NCBI GenBank assembly: GCA_015068445.1
Contig: SVKN01000004.1
Coordinates: forward strand, 1-61,922
DNA from: Oscillospiraceae bacterium
GTDB lineage: Bacteria; Bacillota; Clostridia; Oscillospirales; Butyricicoccaceae
Reading direction: 5' to 3'
DNA: 61,922 nt
Part shown: piece by piece, positions 10,113 through 18,502 of the stretch
Position numbering within the stretch: position 1 is the stretch's first letter
Layout: every line of letters starts with the position of its first letter
The notes under the pieces: generated by a model
What the model was told of the DNA's origin: nothing
What the model saw: the letters and a program-made list of their open reading frames with translations, nothing else
Databases searched by the model: none
Translations under genes and position numbers: made by a program

Positions 10113-10147
10113 AAAACGCCCCGCAGAGACCATCTGCGGGGCGTTTT
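10113..10147. terminator. Strong terminator, 14-bp stem
   Basis: Bases 10113-10126 pair with 10134-10147; A4 on the left and T4 on the right make it usable from both strands. Confidence 0.93.
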
Positions 10148-10159
10148 GTGTCATTTCAG

Positions 10160-10696
10160 TTATTCCTGCGCGCCGAAGTCGTAGGCTTCCTTGAGATATC
10201 CGCTGACGTCGAAGTCCTTGGCGGACGTGCCGTGGACCTTGAGGATGCCCTTGTCGGTCCAGTGGATGCGGTCGAGGAACACGTCGCGGAAGAACTGCTC
10301 GGCATTGTTGGTCATGTCGTCACCCTGACCGCCGGAGACGAGGATCAGCTTCATCTCCTTGCGGGGGAAGCGGCCCATGACGTACAGCGCGTACAGACGG
10401 TCGATGAACGATTTCATCTGCGCTGTGATGTGCCAGAAATAGATGGGGGAGGCGAAGACGATCATATCACAGCTCTCGATCTCGGGGTACAGAGCTTCCA
10501 TGGCGTCCTTCTGGGAGCAATAGCCGTTCTTGCCGCAGCCCATGCAGTGGCGGCACGGCGCGACGGGCGTCTTGGCCAGGCTGAACTTGATCACCTCGTG
10601 ACCCTTGCTGCGCGCGCCCTCGGCGAAGGCGTCAGTCAGCTGGTCGGTGTACTTGCCCACGCGGGGGCTGCCGTCTACAACGATGATTTTGGACAT
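10160..10696 (-). CDS. NAD(P)H-dependent flavin oxidoreductase (flavodoxin-like fold)
   Basis: 178 residues. N-terminal 'KIIVVDGSPRVGKYTDQL' is the FMN phosphate-binding loop. Residues near 44-57 give 'PCRHCMGCGKNGYC', the cysteine-rich stretch seen in iron-sulfur flavoprotein-like NADPH:FMN reductases, and 'IVFASPIYFWHITAQMKSF' contacts flavin. Cytosolic quinone/flavin or disulfide-type reductase; the partner is unknown. It lies between two terminators and is a single-gene unit. Confidence 0.88.
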   Translation of the reverse strand: MSKIIVVDGSPRVGKYTDQLTDAFAEGARSKGHEVIKFSLAKTPVAPCRHCMGCGKNGYCSQKDAMEALYPEIESCDMIVFASPIYFWHITAQMKSFIDRLYALYVMGRFPRKEMKLILVSGGQGDDMTNNAEQFFRDVFLDRIHWTDKGILKVHGTSAKDFDVSGYLKEAYDFGAQE

Positions 10697-10724
10697 GTCG
10701 CGGACCTCCTTGATATTAGAAGTA

Positions 10725-10757
10725 TAAAAGCGCGCACGGACCCGCAGGCCCGTGCGC
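10725..10757 (-). terminator. Terminator of rplJL
   Basis: On the minus strand GCGCACGG (10757-10750) pairs with CCGTGCGC (10739-10732), followed by GCTTTTAT. Confidence 0.75.
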
Positions 10758-10810
10758 AGTATCGGGGTGCCGATTGGCGATCCGATCGATGATAGGGGAG
10801 TGAAGTGTGA

Positions 10811-11191
10811 TTACTTCAGCTCGCACTTGGCGCCGGCTTCTTCCAGCTTCTTGACGATCTCGTCGGCAGCAGCCTTGTCGACGTTCTCCTTGACAGGCTT
10901 GGGAGCGCCATCAACCAGCTCCTTGGCTTCCTTCAGGCCCAGGCCGGTGATCTCGCGGACGACCTTGATGACGTTGATCTTCTTGTCGCCGATCTCCTTC
11001 AGAACGACGGTGAACTCGGTCTGCTCTTCAGCAGCGGCAGCAGCGCCAGCGGCAGGACCGGCGGCGACGGCAACAGCGGCGGCGGCGGAGACGCCGAATT
11101 CTTCTTCAAGAGCCTTGACGAGCTCGGACAGCTCGAGAACGGACAGAGCCTTAACTTCTTCGATCAGCTTGGTTACGTTTTCGCTAGCCAT
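10811..11191 (-). CDS. rplL: 50S ribosomal protein L7/L12
   Basis: 126 residues. The stalk protein that recruits translation GTPases such as EF-G and EF-Tu. An N-terminal dimerisation helix ([20 protein letters not shown]) is followed by an Ala/Gly-rich hinge near residues 36-54, then the conserved C-terminal domain ('[29 protein letters not shown]'). Follows rplJ after 55 bases. In most bacteria rpoB comes next; here a terminator and an unrelated gene do. Confidence 0.97.
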   Translation of the reverse strand: MASENVTKLIEEVKALSVLELSELVKALEEEFGVSAAAAVAVAAGPAAGAAAAAEEQTEFTVVLKEIGDKKINVIKVVREITGLGLKEAKELVDGAPKPVKENVDKAAADEIVKKLEEAGAKCELK

Positions 11192-11246
11192 TGTGATTTA
11201 CCTCCAAATTGAATCTGATAGATTGAATTGATTTTCTTGTTTTGAC

Positions 11247-11789
11247 TTAGGCCTCGGCGGGAGCCTCGGCGGCCTCTTCCAGAGGACCGCCGTTCTGCTT
11301 CTCGGCGATGGCGTTCAGGACGCGGGCCAGAGCGGCGATGGGCGCGTTCAGGGTGCCCAGGACGGTGGCGATCAGCTGTTCCTTGTTGGTCAGCTCGGAC
11401 AGAGCCATGATGGTGGCGACGTCGACGACCTTGCCCTCGACGAAACCGCCCTTGACGGTGTAGGGGAGCTTGGGGTTGTTCTTGATGAAGTTGCCGACCA
11501 TACGGCAGGGAGCGATGGGATCCTCGGTGCTGAGAGCCAGAGCCGTGGTGCCGTTCAGGATGGGATCGAGCTCGTTGAAGCCCAGCTCATCCGCGGCGCG
11601 GCGGGTCAGGGTGTTCTTGATGACAGCGTAGTGGACGTTGTTCTCCCTCATATCGGAACGGAGCTTGGTGTCCGCTTCGACGGTGATGCCCTTGTAGTCT
11701 ACGAAAACGCCGGCCTTTGCATCGCGCATCTGCTGGACCATAGCGGCGACGACGGCCTGCTTTTCAGACAGAACCTTTGCGTTAGGCAT
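11247..11789 (-). CDS. rplJ: 50S ribosomal protein L10
   Basis: 180 residues. L10 anchors the L7/L12 stalk to 23S rRNA. 'NAKVLSEKQAVVAAMVQQM' begins the protein and 'VFVDYKGITVEADTKLR' and 'VIKNTLTRRAADELG' are family-typical; the C-terminal helix that binds L7/L12 is present. The L10-L7/L12 complex represses its own mRNA by binding the leader found upstream. Confidence 0.97.
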   Translation of the reverse strand: MPNAKVLSEKQAVVAAMVQQMRDAKAGVFVDYKGITVEADTKLRSDMRENNVHYAVIKNTLTRRAADELGFNELDPILNGTTALALSTEDPIAPCRMVGNFIKNNPKLPYTVKGGFVEGKVVDVATIMALSELTNKEQLIATVLGTLNAPIAALARVLNAIAEKQNGGPLEEAAEAPAEA

Positions 11790-11814
11790 GCTTGGATTTC
11801 ACCTCCATATAGAA

Positions 11815-11850
11815 TAAAAAGTGCCTCCGCATCCAAAGACGCGAAGGCAC
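11815..11850 (-). terminator. Attenuator in the rplJ leader
   Basis: On the minus strand a stem of ten pairs with one mismatch-tolerant position (11850-11841 with 11830-11821) is followed by TTTTTATT, only about 25 bases before the rplJ start. Placed after the L10-binding region, it is a candidate leader terminator controlled by L10 binding. Confidence 0.75.
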
Positions 11851-11924
11851 ACGAAGACATTTCAGGTGCGATCCTCGGCAGGACGGCTGAGCCGTTTACG
11901 TTTCTCCTGCTGTCTTTGGACAAC
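11851..11924 (-). promoter_or_regulatory. Ribosomal protein L10 leader
   Basis: The minus-strand transcript from the promoter contains the L10-leader type sequence 'AGACAGCAGGAGAAACG...' and 'CCTGCCGAGGATCGCACC', which pair CAGGAG-like and CCTGCC-like arms to form the kink-turn region recognised by the L10(L12) complex. Recognition is by pattern; a covariance search was not possible here. Confidence 0.75.
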
Positions 11925-11930
11925 GGTGAT

Positions 11931-11959
11931 ATTATACCAGAAGCCTGCGCCCCTGTCAA
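11931..11959 (-). promoter_or_regulatory. Perfect consensus promoter for rplJL
   Basis: Minus strand TTGACA (11959-11954), exactly 17 bases, TATAAT (11936-11931). Both hexamers match the consensus. The -35 lies within the loop of a 9-bp inverted repeat (11946-11954 with 11966-11974) that closes the rplKA transcript. Confidence 0.93.
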
Positions 11960-11987
11960 CAGGGAAGGGGCGCAGATTCGATATTTT

Positions 11988-12683
11988 TTAGTAAACCAGC
12001 TTGGCGGGGTTGACCTTGACGCCAGGGCCCATGGTGGAGGCGATGACGCAGGAGCGGATATACTGGCCCTTCGCAGCGGCGGGCTTGGCGCGGACGATGG
12101 CGCTCAGCAGGGCGTTGAAGTTCTCGACCAGCTTCTCCTGACCGAAGGAGACCTTGCCCAGCGGGCAGTGGATGATGTTGGTCTTGTCGAGACGATACTC
12201 GATACGGCCGGCCTTGGATTCCTTGATGGCCTTGGTGACGTCCATGGTGACGGTACCGGCCTTGGGGTTGGGCATGAGGCCCTTGGGGCCCAGCACACGG
12301 CCCAGACGGCCGACGACACCCATCATATCCGGAGTGGCGATGACGACCTCATAGTCGAACCAGTTCTCGCCCTGGATCTTCTGGACCATATCCTCAGCAC
12401 CGACGTAATCGGCGCCGGCAGCCTTGGCTTCCTCAGCCTTGTCGCCCTTGGCGAAGACGAGCACGCGGATCTTCTTGCCGGTGCCGTTGGGCAGGACGAT
12501 GGCGCCGCGGACCTGCTGGTCGGCGTGACGGGAGTCAACGCCCAGCTTGACGTGGACCTCGACGGTCTCGTCGAACTTGGCCTTGGCGGTCTTCAGCATG
12601 ACGTCGATGGCTTCATCTGTATCGTGCAGCTTGGTGCGATCATAAAGTTTTGCGCTTTCTACGTAATTCTTTCCTCTGCGCAT
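11988..12683 (-). CDS. rplA: 50S ribosomal protein L1
   Basis: 231 residues, normal length. L1 forms the mobile stalk near the E site and is an autogenous repressor of the rplKA mRNA in many bacteria. '[20 protein letters not shown]', '[20 protein letters not shown]' and '[18 protein letters not shown]' are signatures. Start ATG at 12683 has a strong AAGGAGG. Follows rplK. Confidence 0.97.
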   Translation of the reverse strand: MRRGKNYVESAKLYDRTKLHDTDEAIDVMLKTAKAKFDETVEVHVKLGVDSRHADQQVRGAIVLPNGTGKKIRVLVFAKGDKAEEAKAAGADYVGAEDMVQKIQGENWFDYEVVIATPDMMGVVGRLGRVLGPKGLMPNPKAGTVTMDVTKAIKESKAGRIEYRLDKTNIIHCPLGKVSFGQEKLVENFNALLSAIVRAKPAAAKGQYIRSCVIASTMGPGVKVNPAKLVY

Positions 12684-12769
12684 GATGTGTTATCCTCCTT
12701 ATAGTGGTTATGCGGAATGTTCCTCCCACATTGCGGCCTGTGAGCCGCTTCTATTTGTAACAGTCGTGA

Positions 12770-13195
12770 TCAGGCTTCAACGGTGATGCCCATGGAGCGG
12801 GCGGTGCCGGCGATCATGCTCATGGCGGCCTCGATGCTGGCGGCGTTCAGGTCGCGCATCTTCAGCTCGGCGATCTTGCGGAGCTCTTCCTTAGGCAGCT
12901 CGGCGACCTTCTGCTTGTTGGGCACGCCGCTGGCCTTGTCGAGCTTGCAGGCCTTCTTGATCAGAACGGCTGCAGGAGGGGTCTTGGTGATAAAGCTAAA
13001 GGAACGGTCAGCGTAAACGGTGATGACGACGGGGATGATCAGGTCGCCCTCATTCTTCGTTCTCTCGTTGAACTCCTTGGTGAAGGCTACGATATTGACG
13101 CCGTGCTGGCCGAGAGCCGGACCTACAGGGGGAGCCGGAGTCGCCTTGCCGGCGGGGATCTGAAGCTTGATTAAACCTACTACTTTCTGTGCCAC
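12770..13195 (-). CDS. rplK: 50S ribosomal protein L11
   Basis: 141 residues from a GTG start with AGGAGG upstream. L11 is part of the GTPase-associated centre. '[27 protein letters not shown]' and the C-terminal '[12 protein letters not shown]' are typical. Its lysines are substrates of PrmA, which is also encoded in this window (26349-27302). Confidence 0.97.
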   Translation of the reverse strand: MAQKVVGLIKLQIPAGKATPAPPVGPALGQHGVNIVAFTKEFNERTKNEGDLIIPVVITVYADRSFSFITKTPPAAVLIKKACKLDKASGVPNKQKVAELPKEELRKIAELKMRDLNAASIEAAMSMIAGTARSMGITVEA

Positions 13196-13264
13196 TTTCG
13201 TTGCACCTCCTATAAAGAATGTGGTAAATGTGGGTCTTTGACCCTCCCACTTGGAACGCCTCGC

Positions 13265-13789
13265 TTACTTCTCCAGCGAAGCAACCTGGTTGAAATTGAG
13301 CTCGACGGGGATCTCGCGGCCGAACATGCTGATGTTGATGCGGACCGTGCCCTTGGCCAGGGAGATCTCGTCCACCACGCCGATGTTGCCGTCGAAGGGT
13401 CCGTCGATGACCTTGACGTTGTCGCCGACCTCAAAGGAGAGCTTGATCTCCATCGACTCGACGCCGAGGGACATGACCTCCTGATCGGTCAGAGGGACCG
13501 GCTTGGAGCCCGGGCCCACGAAGCTCGTGACGCCGCGGGTGTTGCGTACGATATACCAGCTCTCGTCGGTCATGTACATCTTCACGAGGACGTAACCGGG
13601 GAAGAGCTTGCGTTCGACCTCCTTGGGACCCGTATCCCGGATCTCCGTGACCGTCTCCATGGGGACGCGCACGTCGAGGATCAGATCCTGAAGGCCGCGG
13701 TTTTCAACGCTTTTCTGAATGGTTGCGGCTACCTTGTTCTCGTAGCCGGAGTATGTGTGGACCACATACCAGTTTGCGCCGTCAGACAT
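13265..13789 (-). CDS. nusG: Transcription termination/antitermination factor NusG
   Basis: 174 residues from the ATG at 13789 (MSDGANWYVVHTYSGYENKV). A longer frame runs into secE and is not credible. The N-terminal NGN domain binds RNA polymerase; the C-terminal KOW domain ('FEVGDNVKVIDGPFDGNIGVV') binds S10 or Rho. 'RGVTSFVGPGSKPVPLT' is diagnostic. Lies 13 bases after secE. Confidence 0.97.
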   Translation of the reverse strand: MSDGANWYVVHTYSGYENKVAATIQKSVENRGLQDLILDVRVPMETVTEIRDTGPKEVERKLFPGYVLVKMYMTDESWYIVRNTRGVTSFVGPGSKPVPLTDQEVMSLGVESMEIKLSFEVGDNVKVIDGPFDGNIGVVDEISLAKGTVRINISMFGREIPVELNFNQVASLEK

Positions 13790-13802
13790 GCTCGACACCC
13801 GA

Positions 13803-14072
13803 TTACAGGAGCCGGACGATGGTATCCCGGACGAAACCGAAGGACACATCGAGAACGTAAACGAACAGGCTGACGATGATGGCGACCACGATAACGACGA
13901 TCGTGTTGTTGATCACCTGCTTTTTCGTGGGCCAGACGATCTTCTTGCATTCGCTGCGGAAATCTCTGAACCACTTGGAGATCGACTTGCCTACGCGCGT
14001 GAAGAAACCGGGCTTTTCAGCCTGCGTCTTCTCTGCCTTCTGCGGCAGGTTCTTGTTGTTCTGCTCAGACAT
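13803..14072 (-). CDS. secE: Preprotein translocase subunit SecE
   Basis: 89 residues. A lysine-rich cytosolic N-terminus is followed by an amphipathic helix ('KSISKWFRDFRSECKKIVWP') and one membrane helix ('TIVVIVVAIIVSLFVYVLDVSF'). 'KKIVWPTKKQ' is the SecE signature. It stabilises SecY in the Sec channel. Co-transcribed with rpmG and nusG. Confidence 0.96.
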   Translation of the reverse strand: MSEQNNKNLPQKAEKTQAEKPGFFTRVGKSISKWFRDFRSECKKIVWPTKKQVINNTIVVIVVAIIVSLFVYVLDVSFGFVRDTIVRLL

Positions 14073-14104
14073 TTTGCACCTCGCTTCTCAGATGTGAACG
14101 GAAA

Positions 14105-14254
14105 CTATCTGGTTTCCCTGTGTAAGGTGTGCTTCTTGCAGAAGGGGCAATACTTCTTCATCTCCAGACGATCGGGGTCGTTCTTCTTTTCCTTGACCGA
14201 ATCGTAGTTCCTCTGTTTGCACTCCGTGCAGGCAAGCGTGATCTTAACTCGCAT
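14105..14254 (-). CDS. rpmG: 50S ribosomal protein L33
   Basis: 49 residues, ATG at 14254 to TAG at 14107-14105. It carries two CxxC pairs, 'CTEC' and 'CPFC', so it is the zinc-binding form of L33. '[17 protein letters not shown]' and the end '[16 protein letters not shown]' are typical. AGGAGGT precedes the start. First gene of the leftward operon, 32 bases before secE. Confidence 0.95.
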   Translation of the reverse strand: MRVKITLACTECKQRNYDSVKEKKNDPDRLEMKKYCPFCKKHTLHRETR

Positions 14255-14340
14255 CTTTGCGGCACCTCCTTAATTTAATGTTGCCTCCCTGATCAGCGTC
14301 TATTTTTGCGCAACAAAAAAGACCTTCACAGGTATTGTCA

Positions 14341-14369
14341 AGTATAGCACAAGAATACCGTGAGGTCAA
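14341..14369 (-). promoter_or_regulatory. Promoter of rpmG-secE-nusG-rplK-rplA
   Basis: Minus strand TTGACC (14369-14364), 17 bases, TATACT (14346-14341). Confidence 0.85.
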
Positions 14370-14470
14370 GCATTTTTTTACCAAAACAAAGGGGACTTTC
14401 GCGCCGATTTCCGTTATGTTATAATAAGGACAGCTCATTCACTCTATCATGGAACAGGTGATTTGTCAAT

Positions 14471-15358
14471 ATGGATTACGAACCGGTGCGGATCAACCGC
14501 AAGCTGGCCTTCGCGCTGCTGCCGCGGCGGGACGAGGACGGGAACAAGGGCACCTTCGGCTGCCTGCTGACGCTGTGCGGCAGCAGGGACATGACGGGCG
14601 CGGCAGTGATGTCGGGCATGGCGGCGCTGCGGTGCGGGCTGGGCCTGCTGGCCGTCGGCGCGGTGGCGCCCGTGCTGCAGGTGACGAAGCCCATTTTGTG
14701 GGAGGCGGTCAACCTCCCGCTGCCCGAGACGGCTGACGGCCGCATCGCCCCGGAGGCGGCGGAGCTCGCCGTGAAATACACCCGCGCGGACGCCGTTCTG
14801 GCGGGCTGCGGCATGGGCCGGGGAGCGGGCGGCAGGGCGCTGCTGACATCGCTGCTGGAGAAGGACGGACGTCCCATGGTGCTGGACGCCGACGCGCTCA
14901 ACTGCCTGGCGGACGATTTCCCCGATCTGCGCGGGCGCGCCGGCGGCGTCATTATCACGCCCCACATGGGCGAGATGTCCCGCCTGACGGGGAAGACGAT
15001 CGACGAGCTTCGCCGTGACCGCATGGGCAGCGCCCTTGCGTTCGCCCGGGAGAAGGGCGTCGCGGTGGTGCTCAAGGACAGCGTCACGTCCGTCGCCGCG
15101 CCGGACGGCCGCTGCTGGCAGCTGGACCGGCCCAACTCGGGCCTCGCCAAGGGCGGCAGCGGCGACGTGCTGGCCGGGTGCGTCGGGTCCTTCCTGGCCC
15201 AGGGCTGCACGCCCGAGGACGCCGCGGTGCTGGGCGCCGCGATCCACAGCGTGGCCGGCCTCCGCGCCGCCGAGCAGGTGGGCAAATACGGCATGCTGCC
15301 CCGTGACCTGCTGGACGCCATCCCACAGGTCCTCAAGGAAGCAGAGAATACAATTTAG
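14471..15358 (+). CDS. nnrD: ADP-dependent NAD(P)H-hydrate dehydratase
   Basis: 295 residues. A ribokinase-fold enzyme that repairs hydrated NAD(P)H, using ADP or ATP. The key motif 'GLAKGGSGDVLAGCVGSFLAQG' (anion hole GSGD plus LAG) lies near residue 220, with 'VLDADALNCL' and 'IITPHMGEMSRLTG' before it. The epimerase half found fused in many bacteria is absent, so this is the stand-alone dehydratase. TATAAT at 14420-14425 gives a possible -10; no clear -35. Confidence 0.93.
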   Translation: MDYEPVRINRKLAFALLPRRDEDGNKGTFGCLLTLCGSRDMTGAAVMSGMAALRCGLGLLAVGAVAPVLQVTKPILWEAVNLPLPETADGRIAPEAAELAVKYTRADAVLAGCGMGRGAGGRALLTSLLEKDGRPMVLDADALNCLADDFPDLRGRAGGVIITPHMGEMSRLTGKTIDELRRDRMGSALAFAREKGVAVVLKDSVTSVAAPDGRCWQLDRPNSGLAKGGSGDVLAGCVGSFLAQGCTPEDAAVLGAAIHSVAGLRAAEQVGKYGMLPRDLLDAIPQVLKEAENTI

Positions 15359-15381
15359 AACAGCTGTTGTGTACTCCAACC

Positions 15382-15420
15382 GACGGCGCGGACTGTTTTT
15401 CGTCCGCGCCGTCAATTTCT
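15382..15420. terminator. 12-bp stem terminator
   Basis: 15382-15393 pairs perfectly with 15402-15413; a T-rich tail follows on the plus strand. Confidence 0.8.
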
Positions 15421-15477
15421 TTTTGCGAAAGACGGCGTTATAATAAATGTATCAAAAATAACAAAGGAGTGTTCATT

Positions 15478-16572
15478 ATGCAATACCGCAAGCTGCCCCA
15501 CGGAGATGAAATGCTCAGCGTCATCGGCGTCGGCGCCGCCTATATCGGCAATTCCTCCGACAAGGAGATCGAGGAAGCCGTCCATACCGCCGTGGAGGGC
15601 GGGATCAACCTGTTCGACGTGGCCTTCGCCGAGGCGAAGCCCTTCAAGCCCTACGGCAGCGCGCTGGCCGGATGTCGTGACAAGGTCTACCTGCAGGGTC
15701 ACTTCGGCCCGGATTACTCCACCGGCAAGTACGGCTGGACCATCGACCCCGAAACGGCCAAGCGCTCGGTGGCCTGGCAGTTGGAGATGCTGAAGACCGA
15801 CTACCTCGACTTCGGCTTCATCCACTGCCTCGACGATATGTCCGACCTCCACGCCGTGCAGAAGAACGGCATGGTGGACTATATCGCCGAGCTGAAGAAG
15901 CAGGGCGTCGTGCGCCACATGGCGCTGTCCTCCCACACGCCCGCCCTGGTCCACGAGATGCTCGACACCGGGCTCATCGACCTCGTCATGTTCAGCATCA
16001 ACCCTGCCTACGACTACAAGCAGGGCAAGTACGCCATCGGCTCCGTGGACGACCGCCAGTCCCTCTATCGCCGCTGCGAGAAGGAGGGCGTCGGCATCAC
16101 GGTCATGAAGCCCTTCGGCGGCGGCCAGCTCCTCGACGCGGCCCGCTCGCCCTTCGGCAAATCCCTGACAAAGGCCCAGTGCATCAAGTATGCGCTTGAC
16201 AAGCCCGGCGTCCTGGCCGTCCTGCCCGGGGCGCAGAACTCCGCGGAGGTCCGCGAGTTACTGTCCTATTTCGATACGACGGAGGAGGAGCGCGATTACT
16301 CCGTCCTCGGCACCTTCACCCCCGCCGATGCGGAGGGCAAGTGCGTCTACTGCAGCCACTGCCATCCCTGCCCCATGGGCATCCAGATCTCGCTGGTCAA
16401 CAAATACTACGATCTGGCGAAGCTGGGCGACGAGCTGGCCGTGGGCCACTATAAGAAGCTGGAGACGAAGGCGAGCGCCTGCGTCCAGTGCGGCCACTGC
16501 AATTCCCGCTGCCCCTTCCACGTGGACCAGATGGCCAGAATGGCCGAGATCGCGGAATACTTCGGCGAATAA
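15478..16572 (+). CDS. Aldo/keto reductase with C-terminal 4Fe-4S domain
   Basis: 364 residues; ATG at 15478 with AAAGGAG upstream (earlier in-frame codons lie in the terminator). The barrel has 'NLFDVAFAE' in place of the usual DT.Y, so the standard catalytic Tyr is not obvious, while 'FIHCLDD' occupies the His position. The end has 'CVYCSHCHPCPMGI' and 'CVQCGHCNSRCPFHV', a two-cluster ferredoxin-like tail. It is related in layout to the gene at 8533 but clearly divergent. TATAAT at 15439-15444 is a likely -10. Confidence 0.9.
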   Translation: MQYRKLPHGDEMLSVIGVGAAYIGNSSDKEIEEAVHTAVEGGINLFDVAFAEAKPFKPYGSALAGCRDKVYLQGHFGPDYSTGKYGWTIDPETAKRSVAWQLEMLKTDYLDFGFIHCLDDMSDLHAVQKNGMVDYIAELKKQGVVRHMALSSHTPALVHEMLDTGLIDLVMFSINPAYDYKQGKYAIGSVDDRQSLYRRCEKEGVGITVMKPFGGGQLLDAARSPFGKSLTKAQCIKYALDKPGVLAVLPGAQNSAEVRELLSYFDTTEEERDYSVLGTFTPADAEGKCVYCSHCHPCPMGIQISLVNKYYDLAKLGDELAVGHYKKLETKASACVQCGHCNSRCPFHVDQMARMAEIAEYFGE

Positions 16573-16597
16573 GACCGGAATATCGTACAGATTCAGC

Positions 16598-16628
16598 CGC
16601 CCGGCGCATCAGCGCCGGGCGATTTTTT
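16598..16628 (+). terminator. Terminator
   Basis: CGCCCGGCGC (16598-16607) pairs with GCGCCGGGCG (16612-16621); six T follow. Confidence 0.93.
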
Positions 16629-16743
16629 ATACGGTTTTGATGATATTCATACGCTTTTTCGTCATTTTCTCGTCTATCTGCCCGAATGAGACAGCTTTTT
16701 CTTGTAAAAGTACACAAAAATCGGGCAAACGCTCAATTCGCCT

Positions 16744-16772
16744 TTGATTTTTCACTTCAAAAGTGATAAAAT
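16744..16772 (+). promoter_or_regulatory. Promoter of carD
   Basis: TTGATT (16744-16749), 17 bases, TAAAAT (16767-16772). A short palindrome (TCACTT-CAA-AAGTGA, 16752-16766) fills the spacer and could be an operator. Confidence 0.6.
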
Positions 16773-16849
16773 ATCGTTGGAATGATATAAATGCGATATG
16801 TACGCCCCTTTGCGGCTGAAGCCGGTGGGGCAAGAAGGAGGGCCAGTTA

Positions 16850-17353
16850 ATGTTCAATATCGGTGATCTGGTGGTTTACGGCGGCTCCGGCATCTGCCGC
16901 GTGGAGGATATCTCCACCCTCGACATGGACGGCATCCCCAAGGATCGCGTCTATTATATCCTCAGCCCCGCGGGGCGGGGAGACAGCCGCATTTTCGCGC
17001 CTGTTGAGAACAACCGGACGGTCATGCGCAAGGTCCTTACCCGGCAGGAGGCAGACGATCTGATCGACAGCATCCCCGAGATCGAGCTGCTGCCCGCCAC
17101 CGACGACAAGGGCCGCGAGGCCCTTTACCGCGAGACGATCAAAAGCTGCGACTGCCGCAGCCTCGTGCGCATCATCAAGACGCTCTACATACGCTCCCAG
17201 GCCCGCATAGAGGCGGGGAAGAAGATCTCCTCGCTGGACGAGCGGTATCTCCGTCAGGCTGAGGAGTTCCTCTATGCCGAGCTGGCCATCCCTCTGGGCG
17301 TGGCCAAGGAGGACATGAGCGCCTACATCGCACGGCAGCTGGAAAACGCCTGA
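16850..17353 (+). CDS. CarD family transcriptional regulator
   Basis: 167 residues. The N-terminal 'MFNIGDLVVYGGSGICRVEDI' is the CarD/CdnL/TRCF RNA-polymerase-interaction fold; 'YYILSPAGRGDSRIFAPVENN' continues it. The C-terminal two thirds are helical ('CDCRSLVRIIKTLYIRSQARIEAG', 'DERYLRQAEEFLYAELAIPLG') and contact promoter DNA. It modulates open-complex formation. AAGGAGG before the ATG. Monocistronic between two terminators. Confidence 0.92.
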   Translation: MFNIGDLVVYGGSGICRVEDISTLDMDGIPKDRVYYILSPAGRGDSRIFAPVENNRTVMRKVLTRQEADDLIDSIPEIELLPATDDKGREALYRETIKSCDCRSLVRIIKTLYIRSQARIEAGKKISSLDERYLRQAEEFLYAELAIPLGVAKEDMSAYIARQLENA

Positions 17354-17360
17354 GCATCAG

Positions 17361-17385
17361 CCCTCCGCACCGCGGAGGGTTTTTT
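17361..17385 (+). terminator. Terminator of carD
   Basis: CCCTCCGC (17361-17368) pairs with GCGGAGGG (17372-17379), then six T. Confidence 0.9.
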
Positions 17386-17395
17386 CTTGAACCCC

Positions 17396-17424
17396 TTGCA
17401 TTCTGCCCGTGACCGTGCTATCCT
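17396..17424 (+). promoter_or_regulatory. Promoter of apbE
   Basis: TTGCAT (17396-17401), 17 bases, TATCCT (17419-17424). Confidence 0.55.
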
Positions 17425-17458
17425 GTTAGCATTGAACAACCCAATGGAGAATCGATCT

Positions 17459-18502
17459 ATGAAGAAAATCGCCCTTTGCCTTGCGGTCCTGCTGCTGCTC
17501 TGCGGCTGCGGCAGGACTGAGCCGGAGCCCGCCGCTACGCCCGATCCGGAGCCTGCCCCCGTGCAGGAGGAGAACTCGATCAGCTTTCTGGCCATGGATA
17601 CGTATATGACCGTCCGCGCCTGGGGCGCTGACGACGATCAGCTGGGCGCGGTCCGCGACGCCGTTTATGAGTTGGACGAGCTGCTGTCCGTCACCGCGGA
17701 GACCAGCGAGATCGCCCGCCTCAACGCAGGCGACACCGTCACGCTGTCGGAGCAGACCCGCACGCTGCTGGAAAAGGCCCTCCAGCTCTGCGAAAAGACA
17801 GACGGCGCGCTGGATATCTCCCTCTATCCGGTCGTAAAGGCATGGGGCTTTACAACGTCGGAGTACCGAATCCCCCACGAGACGGAGATCAACGAGCTGC
17901 TGCAGAACGTCGGCTTCAGACGCATCGGCCTCAGCGGCAGCGGCGCGATCCTGCCCGAGGGGATGGAGATCGACCTGGGCAGCATTGCCAAGGGCTATGC
18001 CGGCGACCTGATCGCCTCCATGCTGCGGGAGGACGGGGTCACGTCGGCCATCCTCGACCTGGGCGGCAACATCCACACTGTCGGCGCGAAGCCCGACGGC
18101 TCGCCCTGGCGCGTGGGCGTCCGCGACCCGCAGAGCGACGGCTATCTGGGCGTCCTCAGCGTGGAGGACAAGGCCGTCGTCACCTCCGGCGGCTACATCC
18201 GCTATTTCGTCGGCGAGGACGGCGAGACCTACTGGCACATCATCGACCCGTCCACGGGCTACCCCGCCAAAAACGGCCTGATCTCCGTGACCATCGTCGG
18301 CGACGAGGGCGCGGTCTGTGACGGCCTGTCCACGTCGCTGTTTGTCATGGGCCTCGACAAGGCCACCGACTACTGGCGCCAAAACGGCGGCTTTGAGGCC
18401 GTTTTCATCACCGACGACGGGCAGGTGTACGTCACCGCCGGGCTGCAGGACACCTATGAGCCCCGCGGCGCTGCCTGCCGGGTGATCGGGAGCAAGTCAT
18501 GA
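17459..18502 (+). CDS. apbE: FAD:protein FMN transferase (lipoprotein)
   Basis: 347 residues from ATG 17459 (GGAGA upstream). A short signal peptide ends in a lipobox 'LLLLCGCG', so it is a membrane-anchored lipoprotein on the outer face. ApbE transfers FMN from FAD to a Thr of flavoproteins such as the Rnf complex. Signatures: 'MDTYMTVRAWG', 'DISLYPVVKAWGF', 'IDLGSIAKGYAGDLI', 'LDLGGNIHTVG' and 'HIIDPSTGYPAKNGLISVT'. Overlaps the next gene by 4 bases (ATGA), so both are translated together. Confidence 0.94.
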   Translation: MKKIALCLAVLLLLCGCGRTEPEPAATPDPEPAPVQEENSISFLAMDTYMTVRAWGADDDQLGAVRDAVYELDELLSVTAETSEIARLNAGDTVTLSEQTRTLLEKALQLCEKTDGALDISLYPVVKAWGFTTSEYRIPHETEINELLQNVGFRRIGLSGSGAILPEGMEIDLGSIAKGYAGDLIASMLREDGVTSAILDLGGNIHTVGAKPDGSPWRVGVRDPQSDGYLGVLSVEDKAVVTSGGYIRYFVGEDGETYWHIIDPSTGYPAKNGLISVTIVGDEGAVCDGLSTSLFVMGLDKATDYWRQNGGFEAVFITDDGQVYVTAGLQDTYEPRGAACRVIGSKS

